A DNA stretch of 64,000 nucleotides from Saprospiraceae bacterium (GTDB taxonomy: Bacteria > Bacteroidota > Bacteroidia > Chitinophagales > Saprospiraceae), in assembly GCA_022841745.1 (NCBI GenBank), contig JALHQW010000014.1, positions 62,001 through 126,000 on the forward strand, read 5' to 3'. The notes under the pieces are model-generated. The model worked only from the letters and a program-made list of their open reading frames with translations, made no database searches and was not told where the DNA came from. The translations under genes were made by a program, and so were the position numbers. Positions 54,273-62,998 of the stretch are shown here, piece after piece (position 1 is the first letter of the stretch; each line of letters begins with the position of its first letter).

Positions 54273-55832
54273 ATGAAAGCACATTTGTCGCTGTTCATTG
54301 TTTTTACTATTGTTGTCAATGTCCACGCTGTTAATGGGCAAAATACATTTAATAAATTGATTTACTTGGATTTTCCCTCTACTAATTTTACTGGTGTAAT
54401 AGCAACCGACAGTTGCTATTTCGTAAAAGGAACTTTCAGCGATACCATAACTCCAGCAAGAATCGGAATAATGCTTGCAAAATTTAGCTTGGATGGAGAT
54501 ATAGAATTTGTTAAATCAATTAAACATCCTGATAGACTATATTCAAGTGACTATTGCAATCTATTAAAAGGCAATAACGATTCATCAATGTTTGATATAG
54601 GAATAGTTGGCGACAGTATAAGCCGCTGGGGTATGTTGATTAAATACTCTCCTCAAGGAGACACGGTGCTAACCAAAGATTATAGAAGTGTATTATATCC
54701 TACACTTGATTATTTTGTTTCTCGTACGGTATGCCAAAGGGAGGACGGGGGATTTGCCATTTTATTTGGCCATGAATCAATACCCTTATCCGATTTTGAC
54801 ATATCCATGTTGTTATTGGATTCTGCTTATAATATACAACAATACAAGGTATATGGCAGCACCCCGCAACAAGAGACGGCAAATTCGTTGATATTGGACA
54901 GCGATGGCGGCTATATCATAGGGGCCAGCCGAGAGAACACCAATCAGGTATGGGAGAACTATACCAGCCGTTGTTTTTTGATAAAGACGGACAGCATGGG
55001 GAATGTCGTCTGGCAGTGGCTTTCGCCGCAGGGCCAGCTTTGGGGCGAGGCGGAGGCCTTGTTCAAGACCTCCGACGGCGGCCTCGTGGTAGCGAGCAGG
55101 CGGGGGCAGGAAGTGAATTTTCCCGTAGCGAATGTCAGCCTGCTATTTTGGGACGCCTATGTCTTCAAATTGGACGCCAACAGGAACCTCGTCTGGAGCA
55201 CGCCGCTCAGGGGGCACGAATCCAACCCCAGCAACCGGATTACGGAAATGGTGGAGGCGATAGACGGGAGCGGGTACGTGATAACCGGGCAGGTGGTGGA
55301 CAGCCTACAAGGGCCGGAGCCAGTGCTCGGCACCTGGCTGGCCAAGGTCTCTCCCGATGGCGACAGCCTTTGGGCGAGGCATTTCACCTGGCACGAGGAC
55401 GAGCTATGGGCACCTTGGCCTTGGAGTCTGGCCGCCACGCCAGATGGAGGCTATGTGGCAGTTGGTATTTCTTTGAACGTGGGGCAAATAGCACCCGGCT
55501 GGATACTGAAAGTGGATTCCTTTGGCTGCCTCGTGCCGGGCTGCCACCTGCCCAACGCCGTAGTTGAAGAAGGCAAGCCAACAGTTAAATTATCCATCTA
55601 CCCGAACCCTACCGCTGACTTCCTGAACTTCCACGTAAAAGGGCAACTGTCCGCTGGAAATGCAAGCATCAGGATTGTCAGCGAAGCTGGCCAAGTCATG
55701 AAGCAGGTTCAAAAAATATCGCCCGATGAAACGGTAATTTTGCCTGTGGCAAACTGGCCATCCGGCGTCTATTTCCTCCAATACCTCAGCGAGGGCCAAA
55801 CCATCATTTCCGAAAAATTCATCAAAATCTGA
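54273..55832 (+). CDS. Secreted T9SS cargo protein, beta-propeller-like
   Basis: The 519-residue protein has a signal peptide (MKAHLSLFIVFTIVVNVHAVNG). Repeated strands typical of a propeller follow (EDGGFAILFGHE, DSDGGYIIGASR, TSDGGLVVASRR, TPDGGYVAVGIS); each has a DGGYxxxG signature. The type A sorting domain is LSIYPNPTADFLNF to the end. The ATG at 54273 is chosen because the 54105 start would translate the hairpin. The first ~580 nt are AT-rich, the rest GC-rich (change near 54855), as in the gene before it. Substrate unknown. Confidence 0.8.
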   Translation: MKAHLSLFIVFTIVVNVHAVNGQNTFNKLIYLDFPSTNFTGVIATDSCYFVKGTFSDTITPARIGIMLAKFSLDGDIEFVKSIKHPDRLYSSDYCNLLKGNNDSSMFDIGIVGDSISRWGMLIKYSPQGDTVLTKDYRSVLYPTLDYFVSRTVCQREDGGFAILFGHESIPLSDFDISMLLLDSAYNIQQYKVYGSTPQQETANSLILDSDGGYIIGASRENTNQVWENYTSRCFLIKTDSMGNVVWQWLSPQGQLWGEAEALFKTSDGGLVVASRRGQEVNFPVANVSLLFWDAYVFKLDANRNLVWSTPLRGHESNPSNRITEMVEAIDGSGYVITGQVVDSLQGPEPVLGTWLAKVSPDGDSLWARHFTWHEDELWAPWPWSLAATPDGGYVAVGISLNVGQIAPGWILKVDSFGCLVPGCHLPNAVVEEGKPTVKLSIYPNPTADFLNFHVKGQLSAGNASIRIVSEAGQVMKQVQKISPDETVILPVANWPSGVYFLQYLSEGQTIISEKFIKI

Positions 55833-55837
55833 ACAAC

Positions 55838-56744
55838 ATGAAAAAGCTGACAACACTAATATTTTACTTTGCTGCATTGGGATGTGCCTTTGGCCAGACA
55901 GAATGGGCACCCATCGGCATGAAGTGGTGGGTGCTGGTACAGGCCGATTTTCCCTTCCAAGAATTCTACAATACCTACGAATGCACAAGGTCGGTGGATA
56001 CTCTCGGCCACAACTGCAAGGTCGTGCATGAAGTGCCTTTCGATAATGTGGAACGGGACTTACTTTTCTATCAAGAAGGTCAGAAAGTTTTCATGTACAA
56101 TGACACCAGTGAGCTGTTCATGCTCATTTTCGACTATGCCAAACAGGCGGGCGAGCAATACGACATTGTGGCCGGGCCGGAGACCTATAATTTTCTGGTT
56201 GACTCCGTGACGACCACAACGCTGTCGGGCGACGATATTCAAGTGCAGCATGGCAGAATACCGCACCCACAAGACCCCAATGAGCCGTCCCTACAGGCTC
56301 GGAATAAGGTCTATGAAGGTATTGGCACTGAGATAGGGCTTTGGCCTGAATTCCCCACGCTAGCTACGTTTGAAGTTTGGTACTACCTTGTCTGCGCCTT
56401 AAAACCCGATGGGAAGCTGTACTCGCTGAACCCCTTGCTGGACGTGGATTGCCCGGCATTGGCCACATCAACTCATACTGTATTATCGGAGGAGCCTTCC
56501 GTTTACGTTTCCCAACCCTGCTTTGGGGAGTTCAGCCATAACCGTTGCTGTTGAGCCAATTGGCTCCATTCAATCTTGGGAATTGCTTGACCAATTTGGG
56601 CAAATCAAAAAGCGGGTCATTGTGGCTTCTATGCAACCAGAGATAAGGGTATCGGTGACGGATGTAATGCATGGGCTGTATTTTTGGCAGGTGGAAAGTG
56701 AGGGGAAACAGGTAGCGAGTGGAAAACTCGTCATTGCAAAATGA
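55838..56744 (+). pseudogene. T9SS cargo gene with a frameshift before the sorting domain
   Basis: ATG 55838 opens a signal peptide (MKKLTTLIFYFAALGCAFGQ) and a beta-rich body similar in style to the tandem pair at 38293 (WAPIGMKWWV, GIGTEIGLWPEF, VCALKPDGKLYSL). At about 56510 the expected sorting-domain start (VYVYPNPA-like) is broken. The body frame ends 43 nt later in CFGEFSHNRCC, while the sorting domain (FPNPALGSSAITVAV, GLYFWQVES) continues in another frame to 56744. A net change of -2 or +1 would restore it. The encoded body would lack the T9SS signal and stay in the periplasm. A sequencing error is the alternative. Confidence 0.75.
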
Positions 56745-56782
56745 AATAGACGCCGAAATGCCGAGCGGCCATCAGTTCTAAC

Positions 56783-57670
56783 CTATTGCTTCAGCCCTTC
56801 AAGGAACCGCAACGTATCATCCAAGGAAGGCAGAATAGTCGTCTCCCCCAAATTGGCCGTATGCTGTGAGGCCATGAGGTAGCCCGTGAGCAGGAGGTGG
56901 CTATTGGGCACGGCGGCACGTAGGTTGGCGAGGTATCGCTGGAGCGGTTCCCGGTTGAAGGTTTCGGAGAGCACGGTGAAGACGTAGCCGGGGCGGTGGA
57001 TGTCGCAAGCATCCTTGAGGTCAACGAGGGCGAGGTTGGCACCGAGGTTCACCACCTGGAAGCCCCGGCGCTTGATGAGCAATTGCATGAAGAGGATGCT
57101 AAGCTCCTGCTGCTCGTCCTTGGGCAGGTAGAGCACAAACTTGGGAGCCTTGCGGTCGCTCACGAGCGGCTCTTTCTCGATGGCGGCGATGAGCTTGTTG
57201 CGGATAAGCTGCGTGATGAAGTTCTCCTGCACGGGCTTGATGGAACCCGTCAGCCAGAGCAGGCTCAATTTTTCCATGAAAGGATACACCACCTCCAACA
57301 TGGCACGCTCGAAGCCGAGCTGCTCCACGTGGTTGTCAAAGATGCGTGAAAACTTGATTTCGTCCATCTCGATGACCGCCAGCGTGAGCACGTCCAACTG
57401 TGCATCCAACTCAAACTTGAAATTGGAAACCTGGCTCACCTGCTCCATAAGGTCTTCCTTGGTCATCTCGGCGATTTTCGAAATGCGGTAGCCATGGCGG
57501 TTGAGCAGCGCCACGTTGAGCAGTTGTTGGAGGTCTTCGTCCTCGTAGAAACGGATATTGGTATCCGTCCGCTTGGGCCGAAGGATGCCGTAGCGCTGCT
57601 CCCATATCCGTATCGTATGGCTCTTGATGCCGGATAGCTTTTCTAAATCGCTGATGGAATAAATCGCCAT
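56783..57670 (-). CDS. MerR-family regulator with B12-binding-type fold lacking cobalamin ligands
   Basis: The 295-residue protein has an N-terminal MerR HTH (MAIYSISDLEKLSGIKSHTIRIWEQRYGI, residues 1-70; the motif is split here only by reading). A helical bundle (about 85-165) and a Rossmann-like cobalamin-binding-type domain (about 178-290) follow, the CarH/LitR layout. Ligands are missing: the lower-ligand motif expected as ExHxxG reads EQQELS (186-191), and the helical-bundle EH reads EN (149-150). It probably senses something else or acts constitutively (inference). The ATG at 57670 is chosen because the HTH starts there. Small dyads at 57755-57768 may be its operator. Confidence 0.8.
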   Translation of the reverse strand: MAIYSISDLEKLSGIKSHTIRIWEQRYGILRPKRTDTNIRFYEDEDLQQLLNVALLNRHGYRISKIAEMTKEDLMEQVSQVSNFKFELDAQLDVLTLAVIEMDEIKFSRIFDNHVEQLGFERAMLEVVYPFMEKLSLLWLTGSIKPVQENFITQLIRNKLIAAIEKEPLVSDRKAPKFVLYLPKDEQQELSILFMQLLIKRRGFQVVNLGANLALVDLKDACDIHRPGYVFTVLSETFNREPLQRYLANLRAAVPNSHLLLTGYLMASQHTANLGETTILPSLDDTLRFLEGLKQ

Positions 57671-57754
57671 TGTTTGGAAGACAGGATGAGGATTCAAGGA
57701 TTGAAGAACCGAAGATTTGATTGGAAACGAAAAAAACGAAACACCAAGTCCTGC

Positions 57755-57768
57755 GGTACTCAAGTACC
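57755..57768. promoter_or_regulatory. Dyad GGTACTCAAGTACC, candidate operator
   Basis: Perfect 6-bp inverted repeat with a 2-nt centre, 85 nt upstream of the MerR-type start. A weaker TTGCA...TGCAA dyad lies at about 57792-57818. The rest of the 410-bp gap to 58081 shows no recognised feature. Confidence 0.3.
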
Positions 57769-58080
57769 TAAATCCGTTCTGTAACATTGCGTTGCAAAAA
57801 AGGTTTACGTACCTGCAATCCAACTGCCTTAAACTCATGCCAAAAAGACGCTAAAATCGCTGGAAAAATAAATCGCTGGATTTATTTAAAAAACCAATCC
57901 CTGCAAGGGTTTCTGTCCCTTAAATTCAAATCTTGTTTTTTCACTACTCCCAAGAAGGAGCTGATTGGTTGGATTTTGGATTTTTGCCTACCTTGGCCTT
58001 CCTTCGGAAAGGGCACACATCCTGCAAATGAGCACTACCGATGAACGACAAACGCACCTAATTGGTACAAAATTAACGAT

Positions 58081-60684
58081 ATGAAAATGACTGCCGCACA
58101 GTTCAAACACTCGCTTCACAGAATTGTGCTCTCCATCCTGTTCATGACTTCGCTTGCCTTTTTGGCCGCAGGCCAAACCTGCACTTTTACCATCCAGATG
58201 TTCGACACCTTTGGCGATGGCTGGAACGGCAACGTGCTGACGGTGGTCTCAAACGGCATCACGACCACGCACACATTGAATAACGGCGCACAGGGCACCT
58301 CCACCTTTCAGGTAACGGCTGGGCAACCCGTCTCGCTTTCCTGGACACCAGGGTCGTTCCCTGCAGAGCCTTATTTTGAGCTGCTCGACCCCGACGGCGT
58401 TCCCATTTTTACCGCTAACTCCATCGTGCCAGCCGGATTTTTGTACAGTTTCACGGGCTATTGCCCCAACTGCCCCAGCTTAAACCCCAATTCCATTACC
58501 ATTCCCCAAAACCAAGTCACCGACTCATCGGCCTTTGTCAACTGGCCCAACCAGCCCGGCGTGGCAGCATACTGGATAGTGGAGTTCGGCCCCGCAGGTT
58601 TTCCGCTTGGCACGGGCATCAGCTTCCAGACAACAGCCTCGCAGGCCACGCTGCCAGGCTTGAACCCATGTGTTGAATACGAGGTCTATATCACCACGTT
58701 TTGCGGCGTTGACAGCCTGAGCAATCCCTCCGGCCCCAAGACTTTTACCACCAAATACACGCCCAACCCGCCCGGCACGGCCACTTGTGAATATACTTTC
58801 AACCTCTTCGATTTATTTGGCGACGGCTGGGACAATGGGGCATTGGAAGTGCAGCACAATGGCATGACCTTTACTTATACCATACCTTTTGGCAACCAAG
58901 CAAGCTACACCTTGACCGCCACCAGCAACGTGGCCATTGGGGTCAGTTATTTGCCCAGTTTTTACCCCAACGAAGTCTCTTACGAGGTCGTTGACCCAAA
59001 TGGTGACATCATCTTCGCCGATGGCCCTAACCCCGAGGAAGGACTGGTCTTCTCAACGATTGCCTGCCCCTCCTGCGCCGAACCCAGGGATGCCTGGATG
59101 AGCGACGTGAATGCCACCAACGCCCGCTTTGCGTGGGCGCCAGCTGTGGGCGCTACGGGGAACTACCTCATCGAGTACGGCCCGATGGGCTTCACAAGAG
59201 GCACTGGCACGGGGCTTACCGTTCCTTCGGGTCAGCTTTCCTATGTACAGCTTACGGGGCTTAGCGAAAACACCTGGTACAACGCCTATATCGTGCTCGA
59301 TTGCGGCACGGAATTCAGCAAGCCCATCGGCCCGCTCCTATTCAAGACCCTCTGGATGAACGACCTCGGCGTCAGCGGCATCACCATGCCCAATGCTGGG
59401 GATTGCAACCTGAGCGGAAACCAAGAAATTGAAGTGTTGTTGACCAATTACGGCCAAGCGCCACAGACGCTTTTTGAGTTTTATTATGCCGTCAACGGAG
59501 AGGTGGCCTCCATTCCCGTGCCACAGGACGGCCTCTTCACGGGCGTGCTCGGCAACGACAGCACACAAGTCATACAGTTTGAAACCACTTGGGACTTCTC
59601 TGTGCCTGGCATTTACCAAATACAGGCCTGGACGGTACTCGATGGCGATAGCCAAATCAAGAACGATACCTTCACTACAACTATAGTGACGGCCTACCCC
59701 AAACCGTTGAAAGAGGATTTTGAGGACAGCTTGATACCTGATACCTGGACCTCCGATGGCCTCATCTATGCCCCTTTTGCGCACAACAACCCAACAAGGG
59801 TTTGGGGCAGCAACCTCTACAGCAATAACACCTCAGCGGAATTGACCACTTACCGGGTAGGCCCCATCGAATCGGGCGACTCGCTGACCTTCGACTACCG
59901 CTTTGTGGAGTTTTTTGACCCTGAAATAGGCACCCAACTTGGTGCAGGTGACAAACTGGAAGTGCAGGTTTCCGACGATTGCGAAGCAACCTGGGAGACC
60001 GTGCTGACCATTGACGCATCCAACCACGTAACGGACAGCGCCTTCACCAGCAAGACCATCTTGCTCAGCCCCTTTGCTGGCACTGCCATCAATATTCAAT
60101 TCCTCGGCACCTGGGGCAATGGCGACTATTGGCTAGACCTCGACAATATCAACCTCAATGGCTGCCCGGAACAGCTCTACATTGCCGCCGCCGTGCAGGG
60201 CACGCTCGACGGGGATTCCACCGGCGTCATCAACCTCTCCCTGCCTTATGACCAAGGGCCTTTCACCTACCAATGGGAAGACGGCGCTGGCATGGCCATT
60301 TCCAATGAGCAGGACTTGAACAGCTTGCCCCTCGGCAGCTACACCGTCACAGTGACCAGTTCTTTTGGCTGTACAGGCACCAAGACCTTCAGCATCGGCA
60401 TTTTCGTGGCCGCCGACGAGGTGGAGGGTGTGGAACAAATCAGCCTCTACCCGAACCCCACAAGAGGGGAAGCCTTCGTAGATGTAAGGCTATTGAAAAG
60501 CATGGACGTGGAACTGCGCCTGTTCAGCATGAGCGGCCAATTGGTCTTTGCTTCGCAACAAGTCAACACTACCGGCTTCAACCAAACGCTCGACCTCATC
60601 GGCCATGCGCCCGGTATGTACTTCCTCCAAATCATTGCCGACGGCAAGCCGTACCATGCCAAGCTGGTGGTGGCAAGGTGGTAA
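58081..60684 (+). CDS. Large T9SS surface protein with duplicated N-terminal modules
   Basis: The 867-residue protein has a signal peptide (about 1-31). Two copies of a ~190-residue module follow: a beta-sandwich with MFDTFGDGWNGN or LFDLFGDGWDNG, then a FnIII-like domain with CPSL or CAEP at the join and LPGLNPCVEYEVYITT. Then come a CARDB-like domain (about 420-530), a MAM/jelly-roll-like region (EDFEDSLIPDTW to about 700), a SprB-like repeat (YQWEDGAGMAISN) and a type A sorting domain (ISLYPNPTRGEAFVD). A surface-exposed adhesin or hydrolase accessory is plausible. Confidence 0.8.
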   Translation: MKMTAAQFKHSLHRIVLSILFMTSLAFLAAGQTCTFTIQMFDTFGDGWNGNVLTVVSNGITTTHTLNNGAQGTSTFQVTAGQPVSLSWTPGSFPAEPYFELLDPDGVPIFTANSIVPAGFLYSFTGYCPNCPSLNPNSITIPQNQVTDSSAFVNWPNQPGVAAYWIVEFGPAGFPLGTGISFQTTASQATLPGLNPCVEYEVYITTFCGVDSLSNPSGPKTFTTKYTPNPPGTATCEYTFNLFDLFGDGWDNGALEVQHNGMTFTYTIPFGNQASYTLTATSNVAIGVSYLPSFYPNEVSYEVVDPNGDIIFADGPNPEEGLVFSTIACPSCAEPRDAWMSDVNATNARFAWAPAVGATGNYLIEYGPMGFTRGTGTGLTVPSGQLSYVQLTGLSENTWYNAYIVLDCGTEFSKPIGPLLFKTLWMNDLGVSGITMPNAGDCNLSGNQEIEVLLTNYGQAPQTLFEFYYAVNGEVASIPVPQDGLFTGVLGNDSTQVIQFETTWDFSVPGIYQIQAWTVLDGDSQIKNDTFTTTIVTAYPKPLKEDFEDSLIPDTWTSDGLIYAPFAHNNPTRVWGSNLYSNNTSAELTTYRVGPIESGDSLTFDYRFVEFFDPEIGTQLGAGDKLEVQVSDDCEATWETVLTIDASNHVTDSAFTSKTILLSPFAGTAINIQFLGTWGNGDYWLDLDNINLNGCPEQLYIAAAVQGTLDGDSTGVINLSLPYDQGPFTYQWEDGAGMAISNEQDLNSLPLGSYTVTVTSSFGCTGTKTFSIGIFVAADEVEGVEQISLYPNPTRGEAFVDVRLLKSMDVELRLFSMSGQLVFASQQVNTTGFNQTLDLIGHAPGMYFLQIIADGKPYHAKLVVARW

Positions 60685-60703
60685 GGAGTTGGCAGTTCGA
60701 CAG
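60685..60703. repeat. TTGGCAGTTCGACAG fragment
   Basis: A single unit of the TGGGCAG family directly after a T9SS gene stop. Identical 15 nt occur at 32848 and 32936. Confidence 0.5.
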
Positions 60704-60861
60704 ATCTTGTCCCGACCCCAACTCAACCTTTGTCTTCTCAATTTGTATTTACTGGGAAAATAATTTCACCAACATAACCGCAAGGACAGGACAGGTAAAA
60801 ACAACAGGATAGGGCGAACTCGCCATCGTTTTACTTTTCCCTTTGTGCTTTTAGGCAAAAA

Positions 60862-62004
60862 ATGAAAATCGGCATCGTTTGTTACCCCACATTTGGCGGC
60901 AGCGGCGTGGTGGCCACTGAGCTTGGCATGGCCCTCGCAAAGCGGGGCCACGAGGTACATTTCATCACTTACCGTCGGCCAGCCAGGCTTTCTGTTTTCC
61001 ATGAAAACGTCTTTTACCATGAAGTGACCGGCGAAGACTATCCGCTCTTCGAGTACCCGCCCTACGATACGGCATTGGCCAGCAAGATGGTGGAGGTGGT
61101 CAAGTTTGAAAAACTGGACATAATGCACGTCCATTATGCCATTCCACATGCCGCCGTGGCCTACATGGCCAAGAAAATACTTTTGCAGGATGGCCGCTAC
61201 TTGCCCGTCATTACCACCCTTCACGGCACCGACATCACGCTCGTGGGCGACAACCCGGCCTTCAAGCCCGTTGTGGAGTTTTCCATCAACAAATCGGACG
61301 GCGTGACAGCAGTCTCGCACTTCCTTCGGGACGAAACCCTGCGCAAGTTCAGCATCTCCACCGACATCAAAGTGATCCACAATTTTGTGGATTTTGAGCG
61401 TTTCCGCAAAATTGACAAAGACCATTTTAAGAAGGCGATTGCCCCCAACGGCGAGCGCATCATGACGCACACCTCCAATTTCCGAAAGGTGAAACGGGTG
61501 GAGGATGTCATCAGGGTGTTTGAAAAGGTTCATCGCGCAGTGCCGAGCAAGCTGCTGCTCATCGGCGACGGCCCCGAGCGCCGCCATGTCGAAGACCTAT
61601 GCCGACAAATCGGGCTTTGCGATGAAATCCGCTTCCTCGGCAAGCAGGACGCCGTTGAGGAACTGCTTGCCATCTCCGACCTGTTTTTCATCCCCTCCCA
61701 AAGTGAGAGTTTCGGCCTTGCCGCCCTCGAAGCAATGGCCTGCGAAGTACCCGTCATATCATCTAACGCCGGAGGCCTGCCCGAAGTGAATATCCACGGC
61801 AAAACCGGCTTCCTCAGCGACGTGGGCGACGTGGAAGCCATGGCCCAACACGCCATTGCCATTCTGGGCGACGACCAGGTGCTGCAGACTTTTAGAAAGA
61901 ATGCGCTTGAACAAGCTCAACGATTCGACTTATCAAGGGTTTTGCCAGAATATGAAGCGTATTACGAAGAGATAATAGAAAGGTCAGCCGTTAGGGTGGA
62001 TTGA
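60862..62004 (+). CDS. bshA: N-acetyl-alpha-D-glucosaminyl L-malate synthase
   Basis: The 380-residue GT4 glycosyltransferase catalyses the first step of bacillithiol synthesis, joining GlcNAc to L-malate. MKIGIVCYPTFGGSGVVATELG is the BshA N-terminal hallmark. VITTLHGTDITLVG and AVSHFLRDE belong to the acceptor side, and the EX7E-type donor motif is in SQSESFGLAALEAMACEVPVI. Length is normal. bshB and bshC are not in the window. A strong terminator follows 62 nt after the stop. Confidence 0.92.
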   Translation: MKIGIVCYPTFGGSGVVATELGMALAKRGHEVHFITYRRPARLSVFHENVFYHEVTGEDYPLFEYPPYDTALASKMVEVVKFEKLDIMHVHYAIPHAAVAYMAKKILLQDGRYLPVITTLHGTDITLVGDNPAFKPVVEFSINKSDGVTAVSHFLRDETLRKFSISTDIKVIHNFVDFERFRKIDKDHFKKAIAPNGERIMTHTSNFRKVKRVEDVIRVFEKVHRAVPSKLLLIGDGPERRHVEDLCRQIGLCDEIRFLGKQDAVEELLAISDLFFIPSQSESFGLAALEAMACEVPVISSNAGGLPEVNIHGKTGFLSDVGDVEAMAQHAIAILGDDQVLQTFRKNALEQAQRFDLSRVLPEYEAYYEEIIERSAVRVD

Positions 62005-62065
62005 AAAAACAGTTTGCTGATAATTCATTTCTTTTTCGGCGGTTTCACACCCTAAAAAGGGAAAT

Positions 62066-62112
62066 AAAAAAAGTGTATTTGCGAACCTACTGGCCGCAAA
62101 TACACTTTTTTT
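62066..62112 (+). terminator. Bidirectional terminator after bshA
   Basis: A perfect 18-bp stem (left arm AAAAAAAGTGTATTTGCG) with an 11-nt loop and seven T on each strand. It serves bshA and possibly psd on the other strand. Confidence 0.9.
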
Positions 62113-62212
62113 AAAGGGAGAAAGGAATGTTGCTTAATCTTAAGTATGTCGATGAAATGAGTTTAGATTTTGAATTTTCACAAAACATTGACAAACAACG
62201 CTTTGCAAGAAC

Positions 62213-62240
62213 TCGATACTCGAAACTAACACCTCGAAAC
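62213..62240. repeat. CTCGAAACT short repeat
   Basis: CTCGATA CTCGAAACTA and CTCGAAACTA units lie just before the end of psd. Related to 40970-41067. Confidence 0.5.
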
Positions 62241-62243
62241 TAC

Positions 62244-62891
62244 TTACAACCTTGCTATCACTGTTTTGTTCCCCTTCACCTTCTGGCCCATCTGCACTTC
62301 AATCTTGGCATCAAGCGGCAAGAAGAGGTCAACCCGTGAGCCAAACTTGATGAAGCCGAAGTCTTTGCCCTGGTGTACCTGATCGCCCTCGTTCACATAG
62401 GCCACGATGCGCTTGGCCATTGCCCCGGCGATTTGGCGGAGCAGCACTTCGTCCTCGCCATTGTCAATCACGAGGGTGGTGCGCTCGTTTTCGGTACTCG
62501 ATTTTGGGTGCCAAGCTACGAGGTATTTGCCGGGATGGTAGCGGAAGTAGTTCACCGTGCCACTGACCGGGTTGCGGTTCACGTGAACATTGGTAGGCGA
62601 CATGAAAATGGAGACTTGCAGACGCTTATCGTCGAAGTATTCGCCTTCGTGGGCCTCTTCGATGACCACTACCTTGCCGTCGGCGGGAGCATAGACGAGG
62701 TTGTTGTCGGCCACCATGATTTCACGGCGGGGGTTGCGGAAAAATTGGAGCACGAGCAGGAACAAGACAGCAGATACGATGATGGAGGCCTCAAAAAAGT
62801 CTGGTAAAAACGTCTTGACCAATAGGTTGACAACGAGTAAAAACGATGCCGTACCGATGAGAATCTTGTGTCCTTCTTTATGGATTTTCAT
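62244..62891 (-). CDS. psd: Phosphatidylserine decarboxylase, short proenzyme type
   Basis: This 215-residue integral-membrane-associated enzyme makes phosphatidylethanolamine. Two N-terminal hydrophobic segments (about 11-48) anchor it. Then come YAPADGKVV and FMSPTNVHVNRNPVSG, typical of PSD, and the autocleavage site FGSRVD, where Ser becomes the pyruvoyl group. This is the short form found in Bacteroidota and archaea, lacking the longer E. coli N-part. No cdsA or pssA lies within the window. Confidence 0.9.
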   Translation of the reverse strand: MKIHKEGHKILIGTASFLLVVNLLVKTFLPDFFEASIIVSAVLFLLVLQFFRNPRREIMVADNNLVYAPADGKVVVIEEAHEGEYFDDKRLQVSIFMSPTNVHVNRNPVSGTVNYFRYHPGKYLVAWHPKSSTENERTTLVIDNGEDEVLLRQIAGAMAKRIVAYVNEGDQVHQGKDFGFIKFGSRVDLFLPLDAKIEVQMGQKVKGNKTVIARL

Positions 62892-62998
62892 TGCTTATTA
62901 CTATGTTTAACAACGGAAGAACAAGGCTTCCGCCAAAAGGGTTGTATGATTGTCGCTTAAATGGGGTGCAAAAATAACCCAGTTTCTGTTATTTTATT

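Noticed and set aside
57671-57838. Upstream start for the MerR-type regulator
   Set aside because: The extra 56 residues have no HTH character and include the region of the candidate operator; the HTH begins at the ATG at 57670.
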